From positions 1-64,000 of the forward strand of contig NZ_JABTEZ010000002.1 of the NCBI RefSeq assembly GCF_015711605.1: 64,000 nucleotides of DNA. The letters are read 5' to 3'. The notes below the pieces were generated by a model. The model searched no databases. It worked only from the letters and a program-made list of their open reading frames with translations, and was not told the origin of the DNA. This DNA is from Planomonospora sp. ID67723 (GTDB taxonomy: Bacteria; Actinomycetota; Actinomycetes; Streptosporangiales; Streptosporangiaceae). Shown one piece after another: positions 1 to 10,547 of the stretch (within the stretch, counting starts at the first letter, position 1; each line of letters begins with the position of its first letter). The translations under genes were made by a program, and so were the position numbers.

Positions 1-36
1 CCTCGGATTTCCCGGCAGCGGTCCTTTGATGACGAA

Positions 37-74
37 CGGCCCCGTTCCCTGTCGTCGCTCAGGGAACGGGGCCG
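37..74 (-). terminator. Strong hairpin terminator
   Basis: A perfect 15-bp stem (37-51 pairing with 60-74) closes an 8-nt loop. It lies about 30 bp past the stop of the glycosidase-like gene that reads leftward. No clear T-run follows, as is common for actinobacterial terminators, so the assignment rests on stem strength and position. Confidence 0.7.
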
Positions 75-104
75 GTGTCGTCGATCGGACGCCGAGGCGA
101 CCGG

Positions 105-1568
105 TCAGGGGGTGATGAACAGGGCGTCGCCGACGGCCCGCTCCGCTCCGTCGGAGGGACGGTTGATGACCTTGTGGCCGACGACCATCGCGGTCGAGCC
201 GCCGCCGTCGAAGTTGATGGCCTGCTTCGCACCGAGCCAGCGCATGATCTGCGCCGCCTCCACCATCGACGCGCCGACGCTGACCCCGGGATTACGGCCG
301 TCGACCGTCACCAGGATCAGCCCGCCGGTCTTGCTGACGCCGACCATCGTGCGCGGATGGCGGCGGAGCATCATGTTGACGGAGGCGTGCCCGTCGGCGG
401 CGGCGGTGATCCGTACCCGGCCGTTCCTGACCAGCCCGACGCCTCCGCCCATCACGTAGGTGTCCGGGGTCAACGGGACGGCTTTGCGGGTCCGGAGGTC
501 GACGACCCTGGTGTCGATCTTCATCGTCCAGGTCTGCCAGGCGTGCTCGTACAGCCAGTCGGCCATGGTGCCGGTGGCGTGGAGCACGTAGTGGCCGCGC
601 GGGACGGCACCGCCGGCGGCACGGGCTTTGACGATCTTCCCCTGGGCGTCGACCACGACCTCGGCCCCGCCGTCCGCGGCGGTCTTGGCGCCGAACTCCT
701 CGGTGTAGAGCACGATCTCGTCGGCTCCGGCCGCCCGGTTGACACCCTTCACCTCGGTCTTCGCCCCGTCGGAGGAGACGGCGGTGACCGTGGTCTTCAG
801 TTCGGTGATCCGGGCCTTTTTGCCGGTGATGACGAGCCCGCTCCGGCCGGGGACCGCCTCGCTGAGCAGCTTGCCACCCACGACGGAGACGCCCACCGGA
901 TCGCCCTGCAGGGCCCTGGCGGTGTGGATGTTGAAGAACCCGCCGTTGACACCGGCGATGGCGTTGACCTGCTTGGACATGGAGCCGGTGGTCTCCCGCT
1001 TGGCCACGCTGGACCCGATGCTGGTCTTGTAGGAGCCGCGGAAGACTCTCGGGTCCACCATCACCACGCGCATGTCCCAGGGACCGGTGGTCTGGTCGCC
1101 GTCGTCACCGAGGTAGTCGGCCTTGGCCCGGATGTCGAACTCCTTGAGCTCCTTGACGACCTTGTCGGCCTTGGCGCGCTGCTTGAACGTCCACAATCCC
1201 ACCCGCACCATGTACCGCTCGACGGCCGGGGCGTCCGAGGCGGCAGGCTGCACGATCTTCAACACGCTGGGGGTGAATCCCGCCGCCTCGACTTCCTCGG
1301 CCTTCGCCTGCGCGGTGGCCAGAGGTCCGTTGTCGTGCCCGTTGGGCATCAGCACCGACACGGTCCAGCCCTGCGTCGACTTGCCGTGCAGCACGCTGAA
1401 AAGGTCGACTCCCGGGGTGACCGTCCGCTGGTTCTTGGTCGGAGCCACACGCTCGCCGAGCGGGAACGCCGAGCCGGGGAAGGGCAGGCTCACCCGCTGG
1501 GCCTCCGCTGGAATCGCCGTGACCGTGAGCGCCACGGCCGAAAGCCCGACGATGAGACGTCGTGACAT
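105..1568 (-). CDS. Secreted phosphodiester glycosidase (NAGPA-domain) protein
   Basis: A 487-aa exported protein. The N-terminus has a signal peptide (basic MSRR, hydrophobic core, AEA-Q cleavage-like site near residue 24). Residues about 65-155 resemble a SPOR-like repeat region (GWTVSVL and YMVRVGLW). The C-terminal half carries the marks of the NAGPA/phosphodiester glycosidase family, a VNGGFF motif and NFDGGGSTAMV close to the end. Family members remove capping sugars from phosphodiesters; in actinobacteria they are cell-envelope proteins of mostly unknown substrate. The ATG at 1568 is chosen because GGGGAGAGA lies just upstream and the signal peptide begins there; an upstream in-frame ATG at 1676 would add 36 uncharacteristic residues. 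It appears to be a single-gene unit ended by the hairpin at 37-74. Confidence 0.85.
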   Translation of the reverse strand: MSRRLIVGLSAVALTVTAIPAEAQRVSLPFPGSAFPLGERVAPTKNQRTVTPGVDLFSVLHGKSTQGWTVSVLMPNGHDNGPLATAQAKAEEVEAAGFTPSVLKIVQPAASDAPAVERYMVRVGLWTFKQRAKADKVVKELKEFDIRAKADYLGDDGDQTTGPWDMRVVMVDPRVFRGSYKTSIGSSVAKRETTGSMSKQVNAIAGVNGGFFNIHTARALQGDPVGVSVVGGKLLSEAVPGRSGLVITGKKARITELKTTVTAVSSDGAKTEVKGVNRAAGADEIVLYTEEFGAKTAADGGAEVVVDAQGKIVKARAAGGAVPRGHYVLHATGTMADWLYEHAWQTWTMKIDTRVVDLRTRKAVPLTPDTYVMGGGVGLVRNGRVRITAAADGHASVNMMLRRHPRTMVGVSKTGGLILVTVDGRNPGVSVGASMVEAAQIMRWLGAKQAINFDGGGSTAMVVGHKVINRPSDGAERAVGDALFITP

Positions 1569-1756
1569 ATGTATCTCTCCCCGTTGATGGCCAAACTTTC
1601 GGTGCACCATCGTTCCGGGATTCACGCGTGGATGTGGCGAAATAAACGAAATGCTGATGAAAGTGGTATTTCCCATAGTCGTGAGGGCGCGGAAGACCCG
1701 CTCATCGGCATGTCACGGAGACCCGGGGGCAGCGGCCCGGCGGATGGAGCGGCTCC

Positions 1757-3376
1757 TCAGCCCCGGGGGACGTCCCGCCGGAAGGACTCCAGCGCCAGCA
1801 GGGCCACGTGCAGGGAGAGACAGGACTCGACGTCATCGAGGTCGGTGTCGAGGATGCGCTCCAGTCTGCGGAGCCGGTCGTAGAAGGCGGGCCGGGACAG
1901 GTGCGCCTTCTGGGCGGCCACGGCCTTGTTCCGTCCGGCGTCCAGGTAGATGCGGAGGATCCGGGCCAGGTCGCCGCCGCGCTGGGCGTCGTGTGCCAGC
2001 AGCGGGCCGAGCTCGCGCTCGGCGAAGGTCTGCAGCCGGGCGTCGTCGCGCAGCAGGTGGAGCAGGCCGCGCAGGCGCAGGTCGGGCAGGCGGTAGAAGG
2101 CTCGGCCGTCGGGCTGCCGGACGGCGACGTCGGCCACTTGCTCGGCCTCGAGGAAGCTGCGCCGTACGTCGCGGAGCGACTCGACCACGGAACCGGCGGC
2201 GAGCACGAACGGGATGGCGAACAGAGCGCGCAGGCGCTCGGAGAGCGTGGAGAGCGCGGTCTCGGCGGAGACGCGCGGGGGCAGCGGGAGCAGGACGCCG
2301 ACGCGGTTCTGGTCCAGCGCGCCCACCAGGGCGGGCAGGCGGGCGTCGCGGCAGGTGGCGGCGGTGGCGTCGGCCAGCTCGCCGAGCCTGGCGAGTTGCT
2401 CCTGACCGTCGGGGGCGGCCGGCTCCGCCAGGCGCAGCACCGCGCTGATCAGCTTGCGGCCGGTGAGCGGCACGCCGACCGCGCGGGCGCGGGCGGCGGC
2501 CTCGTCGGGGTCGGCGTAGGCGTGCGTGAGGATGCCGGTGATGATCGTGCCGTGCGCCTGGCGCTCCAGCGACTCCTGGTGGCGCTCCAGCAGGCGGCCC
2601 AGGGCCAGCGTGGTCGCGGCGCGCTCGGCGAGCACGATGTCGCGCGGTCCCGGCTCGCCGTTGCACAGCAGGATCAACCGGCCCCAGTCCTGGCCGCGGG
2701 CGCCGACCATGGTGACCAGCCAGCCGGCGGAGGCGTCGTAGGCGGTGCGCTGCTGGGGGGCCACGGCGCGGGATCGGGTCTCCCAGCTGGCGAGCAGCGT
2801 GCCGGTGTCCCGCCCGGCCGTCTCGCAGGCGAGCACCTGGTGGGCGAGGTTCTCCAGCAGCACGGGGCGGCCGGACAGGCGCGCGACCTGGCTGAGCACC
2901 TCGGCCGGGGAGGCGCCCTCGACCGACAGCTCGGTGAAGACCTCGTGGAGCTGCTCCGAGGCCCGCAGCTCCTCCAGCTGGCGGTCGATGATCCGGGCAT
3001 GCACCGACTCGGTGATCTGCACGAACGGCGTCTCGCGGGCCAGCGTGATCAGCGGCAGGCCGTGCTCCTCCGCGGCGTTGACCACACACCGGGGGAGCTC
3101 CCTGACGAACTTGCGGCCCAGCTCCACGATGAGCCCGGACGCGCCGACGGAGGCCAGCTCGGCGATGTAGCTCGCGAGCTTGTCCGGGTCGTCGGGGAGG
3201 GCGATCCCGGTGGTCAGCACCAGCTCACCGCCGCGGAGCAGGTGGGCGATGTCGGTCACCTCGCCGACGTGGACCCAGCGCACCCTGCTGTCCAGCCGGT
3301 CGGATCCCGCGACGACGCGGGGGTTTCCCCGGCGGACGGTGTCCAGGGCGAGAACGTCGGCGATGGTGGGCAGCAC
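1757..3376 (-). CDS. PucR family transcriptional regulator
   Basis: A 539-aa regulator. Residues about 5-125 form the PucR N-terminal sensing domain (TIADVLAL, then LLRGGELVLTTG and GLIVELG). The middle has the CdaR/GGDEF-like region, and the C-terminus (last 60 residues, with HLSRPAFYDRLRRLERILD) is the PucR helix-turn-helix. PucR proteins control purine, amino-acid or GABA catabolism. The nearest amino-compound genes, the aminotransferase and mmsA pair about 2.6 kb away, are possible targets, but the TetR/MFS pair lies between, so this is inference. GTG at 3376 is the start. A 7-bp inverted repeat lies in the 46-bp gap upstream. Confidence 0.88.
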   Translation of the reverse strand: MLPTIADVLALDTVRRGNPRVVAGSDRLDSRVRWVHVGEVTDIAHLLRGGELVLTTGIALPDDPDKLASYIAELASVGASGLIVELGRKFVRELPRCVVNAAEEHGLPLITLARETPFVQITESVHARIIDRQLEELRASEQLHEVFTELSVEGASPAEVLSQVARLSGRPVLLENLAHQVLACETAGRDTGTLLASWETRSRAVAPQQRTAYDASAGWLVTMVGARGQDWGRLILLCNGEPGPRDIVLAERAATTLALGRLLERHQESLERQAHGTIITGILTHAYADPDEAAARARAVGVPLTGRKLISAVLRLAEPAAPDGQEQLARLGELADATAATCRDARLPALVGALDQNRVGVLLPLPPRVSAETALSTLSERLRALFAIPFVLAAGSVVESLRDVRRSFLEAEQVADVAVRQPDGRAFYRLPDLRLRGLLHLLRDDARLQTFAERELGPLLAHDAQRGGDLARILRIYLDAGRNKAVAAQKAHLSRPAFYDRLRRLERILDTDLDDVESCLSLHVALLALESFRRDVPRG

Positions 3377-3386
3377 TCACCGAGAA

Positions 3387-3417
3387 TAGCCGATCATATT
3401 GTATGAATGGTCGGCTA
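3387..3417 (-). promoter_or_regulatory. Inverted repeat in PucR promoter region
   Basis: TAGCCGA (3387-3393) and TCGGCTA (3411-3417) are perfect 7-bp inverted arms separated by an AT-rich 17-bp spacer. On the minus strand the spacer holds TACAAT, a possible -10 box 15-20 bp upstream of the GTG at 3376. This suggests an operator over the PucR promoter; binding is not known. Confidence 0.4.
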
Positions 3418-3422
3418 ATCGC

Positions 3423-4199
3423 TTACATCATGTCCGAGCGGGCCTGTCCGGCCGGCGAGGAGGTCCCCGTCTGCCGCGGAGCGCCGTCCGGCGCGGCCAG
3501 GCGTGCCTCCAGGCCGTCCAGGAGGCAGGACAGGCCGAAGTCGAAGCTGAGGGCGCGCTCGGCGCCGATGTCCTTCGCGTCATACGCCTTGTGGCGCGCG
3601 ACCAGGCCGGGGTGGTCGCGGGCGACCTGCGCCACCATCTCCCTCGTGGCCCTCAGCACCTCTTCCTCGGTCGCCTCCGATCGGCGCAGAGCGGTCTGCC
3701 AGGCCACCTCCGGGGCGGTCGCACCGAGGACGAAGGAGAGCAGGGCGGCCGAGGCGTAGTCCAGTTGCGCTTCCCGGAAGCCCGCCCGTTCGAAGGCGTC
3801 CAGCATGCGGGCGGCGAGCCGTACCGCGTTCGGGCCGATCGCCGGCCTCGTCCCGATGAGGGAGGCCGCCCACGGGTGTGCGAACAGGGCGTTGCGCAGG
3901 CCGTAGGCGACGGCCAGGGCGGTGCCCCGCCAGCCGGCGGCGCCGGGATCGGGCAGCGAGACCTCGCCGAAGACCTCGTCCATGACGAGTTCGAGCAACT
4001 CGTCCTTGCTGGCCACGTGCCAGTAGATGCTGGTGGCCCCGGAGCCGAGCCGCGCGCCCAGACGGCGCATGCTCAGCGCGTCCACCCCCTCGGCGTCGAG
4101 CAGTGCCATCGCCGTGCGCACGATCTGGTCGCGGCCGAGTCCCGGGCTCTTGGCAGGGCGGGGCTCGCGCGTCCACACCGAGGTGAAGGGTTGTTCCAC
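3423..4199 (-). CDS. TetR family regulator of the adjacent MFS transporter
   Basis: A 258-aa TetR repressor. The helix-turn-helix is near residues 25-75 (LGRDQIVRTAMALLDAEG, then RRLGARLGSGATSIYWHV), followed by a TetR_C-type ligand-binding domain. It is divergent from an MFS drug transporter, the classic arrangement of a repressor with the pump it controls. The GTG at 4199 (reading VEQPFTSVW) is preferred: the frame continues upstream to 4412, but that extension runs through the operator and into the MFS coding region. Three palindromes at 4219-4275 are the likely binding sites. The ligand is unknown. Confidence 0.87.
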   Translation of the reverse strand: MEQPFTSVWTREPRPAKSPGLGRDQIVRTAMALLDAEGVDALSMRRLGARLGSGATSIYWHVASKDELLELVMDEVFGEVSLPDPGAAGWRGTALAVAYGLRNALFAHPWAASLIGTRPAIGPNAVRLAARMLDAFERAGFREAQLDYASAALLSFVLGATAPEVAWQTALRRSEATEEEVLRATREMVAQVARDHPGLVARHKAYDAKDIGAERALSFDFGLSCLLDGLEARLAAPDGAPRQTGTSSPAGQARSDMM

Positions 4200-4218
4200 G
4201 GTTCCAGCATAAATCCTC

Positions 4219-4275
4219 TCGCACACTGTTCGATGTTTGTCGTACAGTGTGCGAGTGGAATCGAACACTGTACGA
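4219..4275. promoter_or_regulatory. Three phased palindromic operators between tetR and MFS genes
   Basis: Three 15-bp copies of the palindrome TCGnACAsTGTnCGA occur at 4219-4233 (TCGCACACTGTTCGA), 4240-4254 (TCGTACAGTGTGCGA) and 4261-4275 (TCGAACACTGTACGA). Their starts are exactly 21 bp apart, two helical turns, so all three face the same side of the DNA. The last copy lies inside the first codons of the MFS gene. Confidence 0.75.
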
Positions 4276-5769
4276 GCAGAACCGAACCCCCGGCGCTGGT
4301 GGATTCTCGGCGTGCTCTGCCTGAGCCTCCTCGTCCTGGTCGTGGACAACACGATCCTGAACCTGGCCATCCCGTCCCTGATGACCGACCTCGGCGCCAG
4401 CCCGGCGGACATCCAATGGATCCTGGACGCCTACATCCTGGTCTTCGCGGGCCTGCTGCTCACCGCGGGCAGCCTCTCCGACCGGTACGGCCGCCGCCGC
4501 TTCCTGATCATCGGCCTGGTGCTGTTCGGCGGCGCCTCCACGCTGGCCCTGGTGGTCACCGAGCCCTGGCAGCTGATCGCGGTGCGCGCGCTGATGGGCG
4601 TCGGCGGCTCCATCCTCATGCCGAGCACCCTGTCCATCCTGATCACCGTCTTCGACGAGGGTGAGCGTCGCAAGGCCATCGCGGCATGGAGCGCCGTGGC
4701 CATGGTCGGCGTGATCGCCGGCCCCACCCTGGGCGGCTTCCTCCTGGAGCGCTACTGGTGGGGCTCGATCTTCCTGCTCAACGTGCCCATCGCGATCGTG
4801 GCCGTCGCGGCGGCGGTCATCCTGATGCCCGAGTCGCGTGGCCCGGCCCGGCGGCTCGACCCGTTCGGCGTGGTCCTGTCCACCACGGGCATGAGCGCGC
4901 TGGTCTTCGCGGTCGTCTCCGTGCCCTCCGAGGGCGTGATCTCGACCCCGGTGCTGGCCGCCACGGCGCTGGCCGTCGTGGGACTGGGCGCCTTCGTGCT
5001 CTGGGAGCGTCGCTCCGACCACCCGATGCTGCCGCTGGAGCTCTTCCGCGACCGCAACTTCAGCGGCGCCTCGTTCTCCATCGTGCTGCTCTCGTTCGGC
5101 ACCGGCGCCCTGCTGCTGATGCTCACCCAGTACCTGCAGTTCGTGCTGGGGTACGACCCCATGAAGGCGGGGCTGGCGCTGTTGCCGTACGCGGTGGCCG
5201 CCGCGCTGTTCAACGCGGTCGGCGCCGGGCTGGGACAGAAGGTCCGCAACCGCACGCTCATGGCCGCCGGGCTGGGCGTCATGGGACTCGGCTTCGGCGT
5301 CCTCGCCTTCATCACCGCCGAGAGCGGGTACGGCATGCTGATCACCGGGCTCATGGTCATGGGGATCGGCGGTGGACTCGCGGGACCGGCGGCGTACGCG
5401 ACGCTGATGGGCGCGGTCCCGCCCGCGCACGCGGGAGTCGGATCGGCGCTGAACGACACCGTCCAGCAGGTCGGCATGGCGCTGAGCGTGGCCGTGCTGG
5501 GCAGCGTGCTCGCCGGGGTCTACACCTCCTCGATGCCGCAGGACGCGCCCGCCGTCGCCCGCGACTCCATCGCCGGAGCGAGGCTGCTCGGGGACCCGGC
5601 CCTGATGGATACGGCGGTGGAGTCGTTCGTCGGGGCGATGTCGTTCGGCTCCTGGGTGGGCGTCGTCTTCTGCCTGGCCGCCGTCGCCCTGGCGCTGGCG
5701 GTGATCCGCCCCGCGCCGCAGGCTCCCGCGGGCTCCCCGGACGCCGGCCTGGTACGGGCGGAGGGCTGA
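4255..5769 (+). CDS. MFS efflux transporter, DHA2 (14-TM) type
   Basis: A 504-aa integral membrane protein with about 14 hydrophobic segments, typical of proton-driven EmrB/QacA-type drug exporters. TM1 carries VVDNTILNLAIPSL (the D-TI-NLA motif of DHA2 pumps), motif A appears as GSLSDRYGRRRF, and GPTLGG matches the antiporter motif C. The start is uncertain: GTG 4255, GTG 4249 and TTG 4237 are all in frame, none has a Shine-Dalgarno sequence, and all lie within the operator array, so a leaderless transcript is plausible. Expression is probably repressed by the divergent TetR. An 18-bp tandem repeat straddles the stop codon. Substrate unknown. Confidence 0.87.
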   Translation: MESNTVRAEPNPRRWWILGVLCLSLLVLVVDNTILNLAIPSLMTDLGASPADIQWILDAYILVFAGLLLTAGSLSDRYGRRRFLIIGLVLFGGASTLALVVTEPWQLIAVRALMGVGGSILMPSTLSILITVFDEGERRKAIAAWSAVAMVGVIAGPTLGGFLLERYWWGSIFLLNVPIAIVAVAAAVILMPESRGPARRLDPFGVVLSTTGMSALVFAVVSVPSEGVISTPVLAATALAVVGLGAFVLWERRSDHPMLPLELFRDRNFSGASFSIVLLSFGTGALLLMLTQYLQFVLGYDPMKAGLALLPYAVAAALFNAVGAGLGQKVRNRTLMAAGLGVMGLGFGVLAFITAESGYGMLITGLMVMGIGGGLAGPAAYATLMGAVPPAHAGVGSALNDTVQQVGMALSVAVLGSVLAGVYTSSMPQDAPAVARDSIAGARLLGDPALMDTAVESFVGAMSFGSWVGVVFCLAAVALALAVIRPAPQAPAGSPDAGLVRAEG

Positions 5770-5806
5770 GTAGGGGCGGAGGACTGAGTGCGGGCGGAGG
5801 GCTGAG
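5756..5806. repeat. 18-bp tandem repeat, three copies
   Basis: GGGCGGAGGGCTGAG and one single-base variant start at 5756, 5774 and 5792, an exact 18-bp period. The first copy contains the stop codon of the MFS gene, so the array crosses from coding to non-coding DNA. It looks like slippage duplication of the 3' end. Confidence 0.7.
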
Positions 5807-6009
5807 GCGGTGACCTGAACCGGCGGACCGATGCGAAGGCTCGATGCGAAGGGCCGGGAGGTCCCCGTACGGCCGCTGCGGGGGGCGGGCCGTACGGTCC
5901 TCCGTGTCGGGAGCCGGTCGGCGCCGCCTTGACACTGTGACGGCTTCGGAGGCAATCTCCCGACAGGTTGGCGGTAGGAGCAGTGGCTCCGAGCCGGGAT
6001 ACTCAATGC

Positions 6010-7308
6010 ATGTCGGACCTTCTTGCGCGCCACCGGGCGGTCATGCCCAACTGGGTGGCCCTGTACTACAACGAGCCCATCGAGATCGTCAGCGGCAAGG
6101 GCAACCGGGTCGTCGACGCCTCGGGCAAGAGCTACCTCGACTTCTTCGCGGGCATCCTGACCAACATGATCGGGTACGACGTGCCCGAGGTCCGCGAGGC
6201 CGTCGAGCGCCAGCTCGCCACCGGGGTCGTGCACACCTCCACGGTCTACCTCCTGCGCGGCCAGATCGAGCTGGCCGAGAAGATTGCCAAACTGTCCGGG
6301 ATCAAGGACGCCAAGGTCTTCTTCACCAACTCCGGCACCGAGGCCAACGAGACGGCCCTGCTGCTGGCGACCTACGCGCGCAAGTCCGACCAGGTCCTGG
6401 CCATGCGGCAGAGCTACCACGGCCGCAGCTTCGGCGCGATCAGCGTGACCAGCAACCGCGCGTGGAAGAACAACTCGCTCTCGCCGCTGAACGTCCACTT
6501 CCTGCACGGCGCCGACCGGCACCTCACCCAGTTCAGGGGCCTGTCGGACGCCGACTACATCAAGGCCTGCGTCGACGACCTGCGCCACGTGCTGGCCACC
6601 TCCGTCGGCGGTGACGTGGCCGCGCTGATCGCCGAGCCGATCCAGGGCGTGGGCGGGTTCACCATGGCTCCCGACGGCCTGTTCGCCGCCTACAAGGAGG
6701 TCCTCGACGAGCAGGGCATCCTGCTCATCTCGGACGAGGTGCAGACCGGCTGGGGCCGTACCGGCTCGGCCTTCTTCGGCATCCAGAACCACGGCGTCAC
6801 GCCGGACATGATGACCTTCGCCAAGGGGCTCGGCAACGGCTTCGCGGTCGGCGGCGTCGTGGCCCGCGGTGACCTGATGGACGGCCTGCACGCCACCGGC
6901 CTGGCGACCTTCGGCGGCAACCCGATCTCCATGGCCGCCGCCAACGCCACCCTCGACTACGTCCTCGACCACGACCTGCAGGCCAACGCGGCCCGCACCG
7001 GCGCGCTGATCATCGATGGGCTCCGCGAGGCCGCAGCGCGCCTGCCGATCGTCGGCGACGTGCGCGGCAAGGGCCTGATGTTCGCCGTTGAGCTGGTCGA
7101 CCCGGCGACCGGTGAGCCGTCGCCGGCGCTCGCGGCCCGGTTCATGGAGGAGACGAAGAAGGCCGGCCTGCTCGCCGGCAAGGGCGGCCTGCACGGCAAC
7201 GTGCTGCGCATGGCCCCGCCGCTCACGCTGACGACGGAGGAGGCCGCGGAGGGCCTCGGGATCATCGTCAACGCGCTCGAAGTCATCAACGCCGAAGTCG
7301 CGCCGTAG
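6010..7308 (+). CDS. Class III pyridoxal-phosphate aminotransferase
   Basis: A 432-aa omega-amino-acid type aminotransferase. Visible active-site elements are [10 protein letters not shown] (phosphate binding, residues 107-116), [12 protein letters not shown] with Asp242 contacting the PLP nitrogen, and Lys272 in FAKGLGNG as the Schiff-base lysine. It sits 20 bp upstream of a methylmalonate-semialdehyde dehydrogenase. A transaminase plus CoA-acylating semialdehyde dehydrogenase pair is the usual arrangement for breakdown of beta-alanine or 3-aminoisobutyrate, so pyrimidine or beta-alanine catabolism is the likely role; the exact substrate cannot be read from sequence. ATG 6010 is chosen by family length, although the Shine-Dalgarno is weak. 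Confidence 0.88.
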   Translation: MSDLLARHRAVMPNWVALYYNEPIEIVSGKGNRVVDASGKSYLDFFAGILTNMIGYDVPEVREAVERQLATGVVHTSTVYLLRGQIELAEKIAKLSGIKDAKVFFTNSGTEANETALLLATYARKSDQVLAMRQSYHGRSFGAISVTSNRAWKNNSLSPLNVHFLHGADRHLTQFRGLSDADYIKACVDDLRHVLATSVGGDVAALIAEPIQGVGGFTMAPDGLFAAYKEVLDEQGILLISDEVQTGWGRTGSAFFGIQNHGVTPDMMTFAKGLGNGFAVGGVVARGDLMDGLHATGLATFGGNPISMAAANATLDYVLDHDLQANAARTGALIIDGLREAAARLPIVGDVRGKGLMFAVELVDPATGEPSPALAARFMEETKKAGLLAGKGGLHGNVLRMAPPLTLTTEEAAEGLGIIVNALEVINAEVAP

Positions 7309-7328
7309 CGCGCAGGGAGCACAGGATC

Positions 7329-8834
<1,506 letters not shown>

Positions 8835-8946
8835 CCCTCGCGTCCCGCCGCCGGGTAACGCGACGGTCATCGGGCGGCCATCCGCGCACCGTGCGGGCCG
8901 GTAGGCTCCGGGGAGCGGAATCGGCAGCGGCGTCGGGAGGGACTTC

Positions 8947-10218
8947 GTGGGCAGGGACAGGCTCCGCCGCGTGCGGCTGGGGGCGGTGGCGGGAGCGGGC
9001 CTCCTGACGCTCGCGGTCTGCACCACGGCGGGAGTCGCGGACGCCCGGCCGGAGCCGGGGGGCGTCCCGGTCGTGGCCGCGCGCCCGTCCGGCGCACCGG
9101 CGACCGCCTCTCCGGCGACGGGCCCGGACTCCGGCAGGAGTCCGGGCACCGGCACGAGCCCCACGCCCGCCGGCTCCACGCCCACGGCCTCCATCGGCGC
9201 GTCCGAGGGCACGCTGCGGGTGCTCACCTTCCAGGGGCACGTCGAGTACGGCGGGACGCTCCAGGGAGTCAACTGGGTCACGCAGTTCGAGGAGAAGACC
9301 GGCTGCCGGGTGGTGACGCTCGACCGGGTCCGGTCGGCCGAGGAGATGGCGGCCAAGCTCGACGGCGGCTCCTACGACGTCGTCTCGCCCCCGCCGGAGC
9401 TGGCCGGCCTGCTGGCGGCGGAAGGCGCCGTGGCTCCGGTCGACACCTCCCTCGTCGAGGCCTACGACGAGATCCCCGAGCGGCTCCGGGAACTGCCCGC
9501 CCTGCGCCGGGGGGAGACCGTCTACGGCGTCCCCTACCTGTGGGGGGTCAACCAGACCCTGTACGGCGAGGGCCGGTACGACGGTCCCGGGGCGCTCTAC
9601 GAGACCGGCCCGGTGGCGATCAGGAACACCCCGCTGAGCATCGCCGACGCGGCACTCGTGCTCAGGGAGACCGAGCCCGGTCTGGGCATCGAGGACCCGT
9701 TCCAGCTCACCCCGGCCCAGCTCGACGCCGCGGAGAAGCTGCTCGCCGGACGGGACGGAGCCGACCGGATCTACTGGGACGACTCGATCGAGGTGATCCG
9801 GGCGATGGCCGGCGGGTCGGTGCGCCTGGCCCAGGCGTGGCCGTACCACGCCGACCTCTTCAAGCGCGCGGGCAGGCCGGTGCGGACGTTCGACAAGGCG
9901 CCGGTGACCGGGTGGATGGACTCCTGGATGCTCGCGGCCCGGCCGGCCAGCCCGAACTGCGCCTACAAGTGGCTCAACTGGGTCACCTCGGCGGACACCC
10001 AGCGCTCGGCCGCGGCCTGGACCGGGCTGGCGCCGGCCAACACCGAGGCGTGCACCGGACGGGCGCGTTCCGTCTGCGACCTGTACCGCGCGGAGGACGC
10101 CGCGCGGCTGGGGGAGGTCTTCTTCGCCGTCCGCCCGGCGCGGGATTGCGGTGGCGGGAATGGGGAATGCACTGACTACGCCGACTGGGTGAGCCGCTGG
10201 AAGAAGCTGGTGGACTGA
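8947..10218 (+). CDS. Secreted ABC-type solute-binding protein, polyamine-binding (PotD) type
   Basis: A 423-aa exported protein. A signal sequence (residues about 5-30) is followed by a Pro/Ser/Thr/Gly-rich linker to about residue 80 and then a periplasmic-binding fold beginning LRVLTFQGHVEYGG. The body contains WVTQFEEKTGCRV, GSYDVVSPP and GVPYLWGVNQTLYG, typical of PotD/SBP_bac_8 spermidine/putrescine binders. No permease or ATPase gene adjoins it, so it either shares a distant transporter or has another extracellular role. A Cys lies in LAVCTT of the signal region, but the context is a poor lipobox, so lipidation is doubtful. GTG 8947 follows GGGAGGGAC. Confidence 0.8.
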   Translation: MGRDRLRRVRLGAVAGAGLLTLAVCTTAGVADARPEPGGVPVVAARPSGAPATASPATGPDSGRSPGTGTSPTPAGSTPTASIGASEGTLRVLTFQGHVEYGGTLQGVNWVTQFEEKTGCRVVTLDRVRSAEEMAAKLDGGSYDVVSPPPELAGLLAAEGAVAPVDTSLVEAYDEIPERLRELPALRRGETVYGVPYLWGVNQTLYGEGRYDGPGALYETGPVAIRNTPLSIADAALVLRETEPGLGIEDPFQLTPAQLDAAEKLLAGRDGADRIYWDDSIEVIRAMAGGSVRLAQAWPYHADLFKRAGRPVRTFDKAPVTGWMDSWMLAARPASPNCAYKWLNWVTSADTQRSAAAWTGLAPANTEACTGRARSVCDLYRAEDAARLGEVFFAVRPARDCGGGNGECTDYADWVSRWKKLVD

Positions 10219-10547
10219 CCGGAGCTCTCCCGGCCGGACCCTGACCGAGCCGCAGGCGCGTCCATCCCCCCGCTGGACGCGGCCTGCCAGGGGCGTTCCG
10301 GGGCTCCCCCGACCCCGGGCGCCCCGCCTGGTCTTCCCCGGCGCCCTGCGCGCCTGCCTCGACATCCCACCGCTCTCCCCTGCGCGCCCGCCGCCGGACG
10401 CTGTCTCCTGCAGTGCACCGCAGATCTCTCCCGTCATGCCCGGATCGCGATGGTTTCCGAGGCGTACTCCCTCGATCGCGATGGATTCCGTAGAAAATCA
10501 TGTTCGTGCTATTGGCTGGTCAGTCAGTCAGTGGATAGAGTCCCGCC
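10219..10547. other. Intergenic region without a gene
   Basis: 329 bp between the binding protein and the saccharopine-dehydrogenase-like gene. No convincing coding sequence is seen. The right half carries two near-identical 17-bp direct repeats (10443-10459, 10474-10490) and a short GTCA tandem (GTCAGTCAGTCAGT, 10519-10532) just before the next start, so this is probably the promoter region of that gene. Confidence 0.6.
10443..10490 (+). promoter_or_regulatory. Paired 17-bp direct repeats upstream of saccharopine-dehydrogenase-like gene
   Basis: GATCGCGATGGTTTCCG at 10443-10459 and GATCGCGATGGATTCCG at 10474-10490 differ at one base and start 31 bp apart, close to three helical turns. They lie 58-105 bp upstream of the ATG at 10548. 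They may be activator or repressor sites. Confidence 0.45.
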
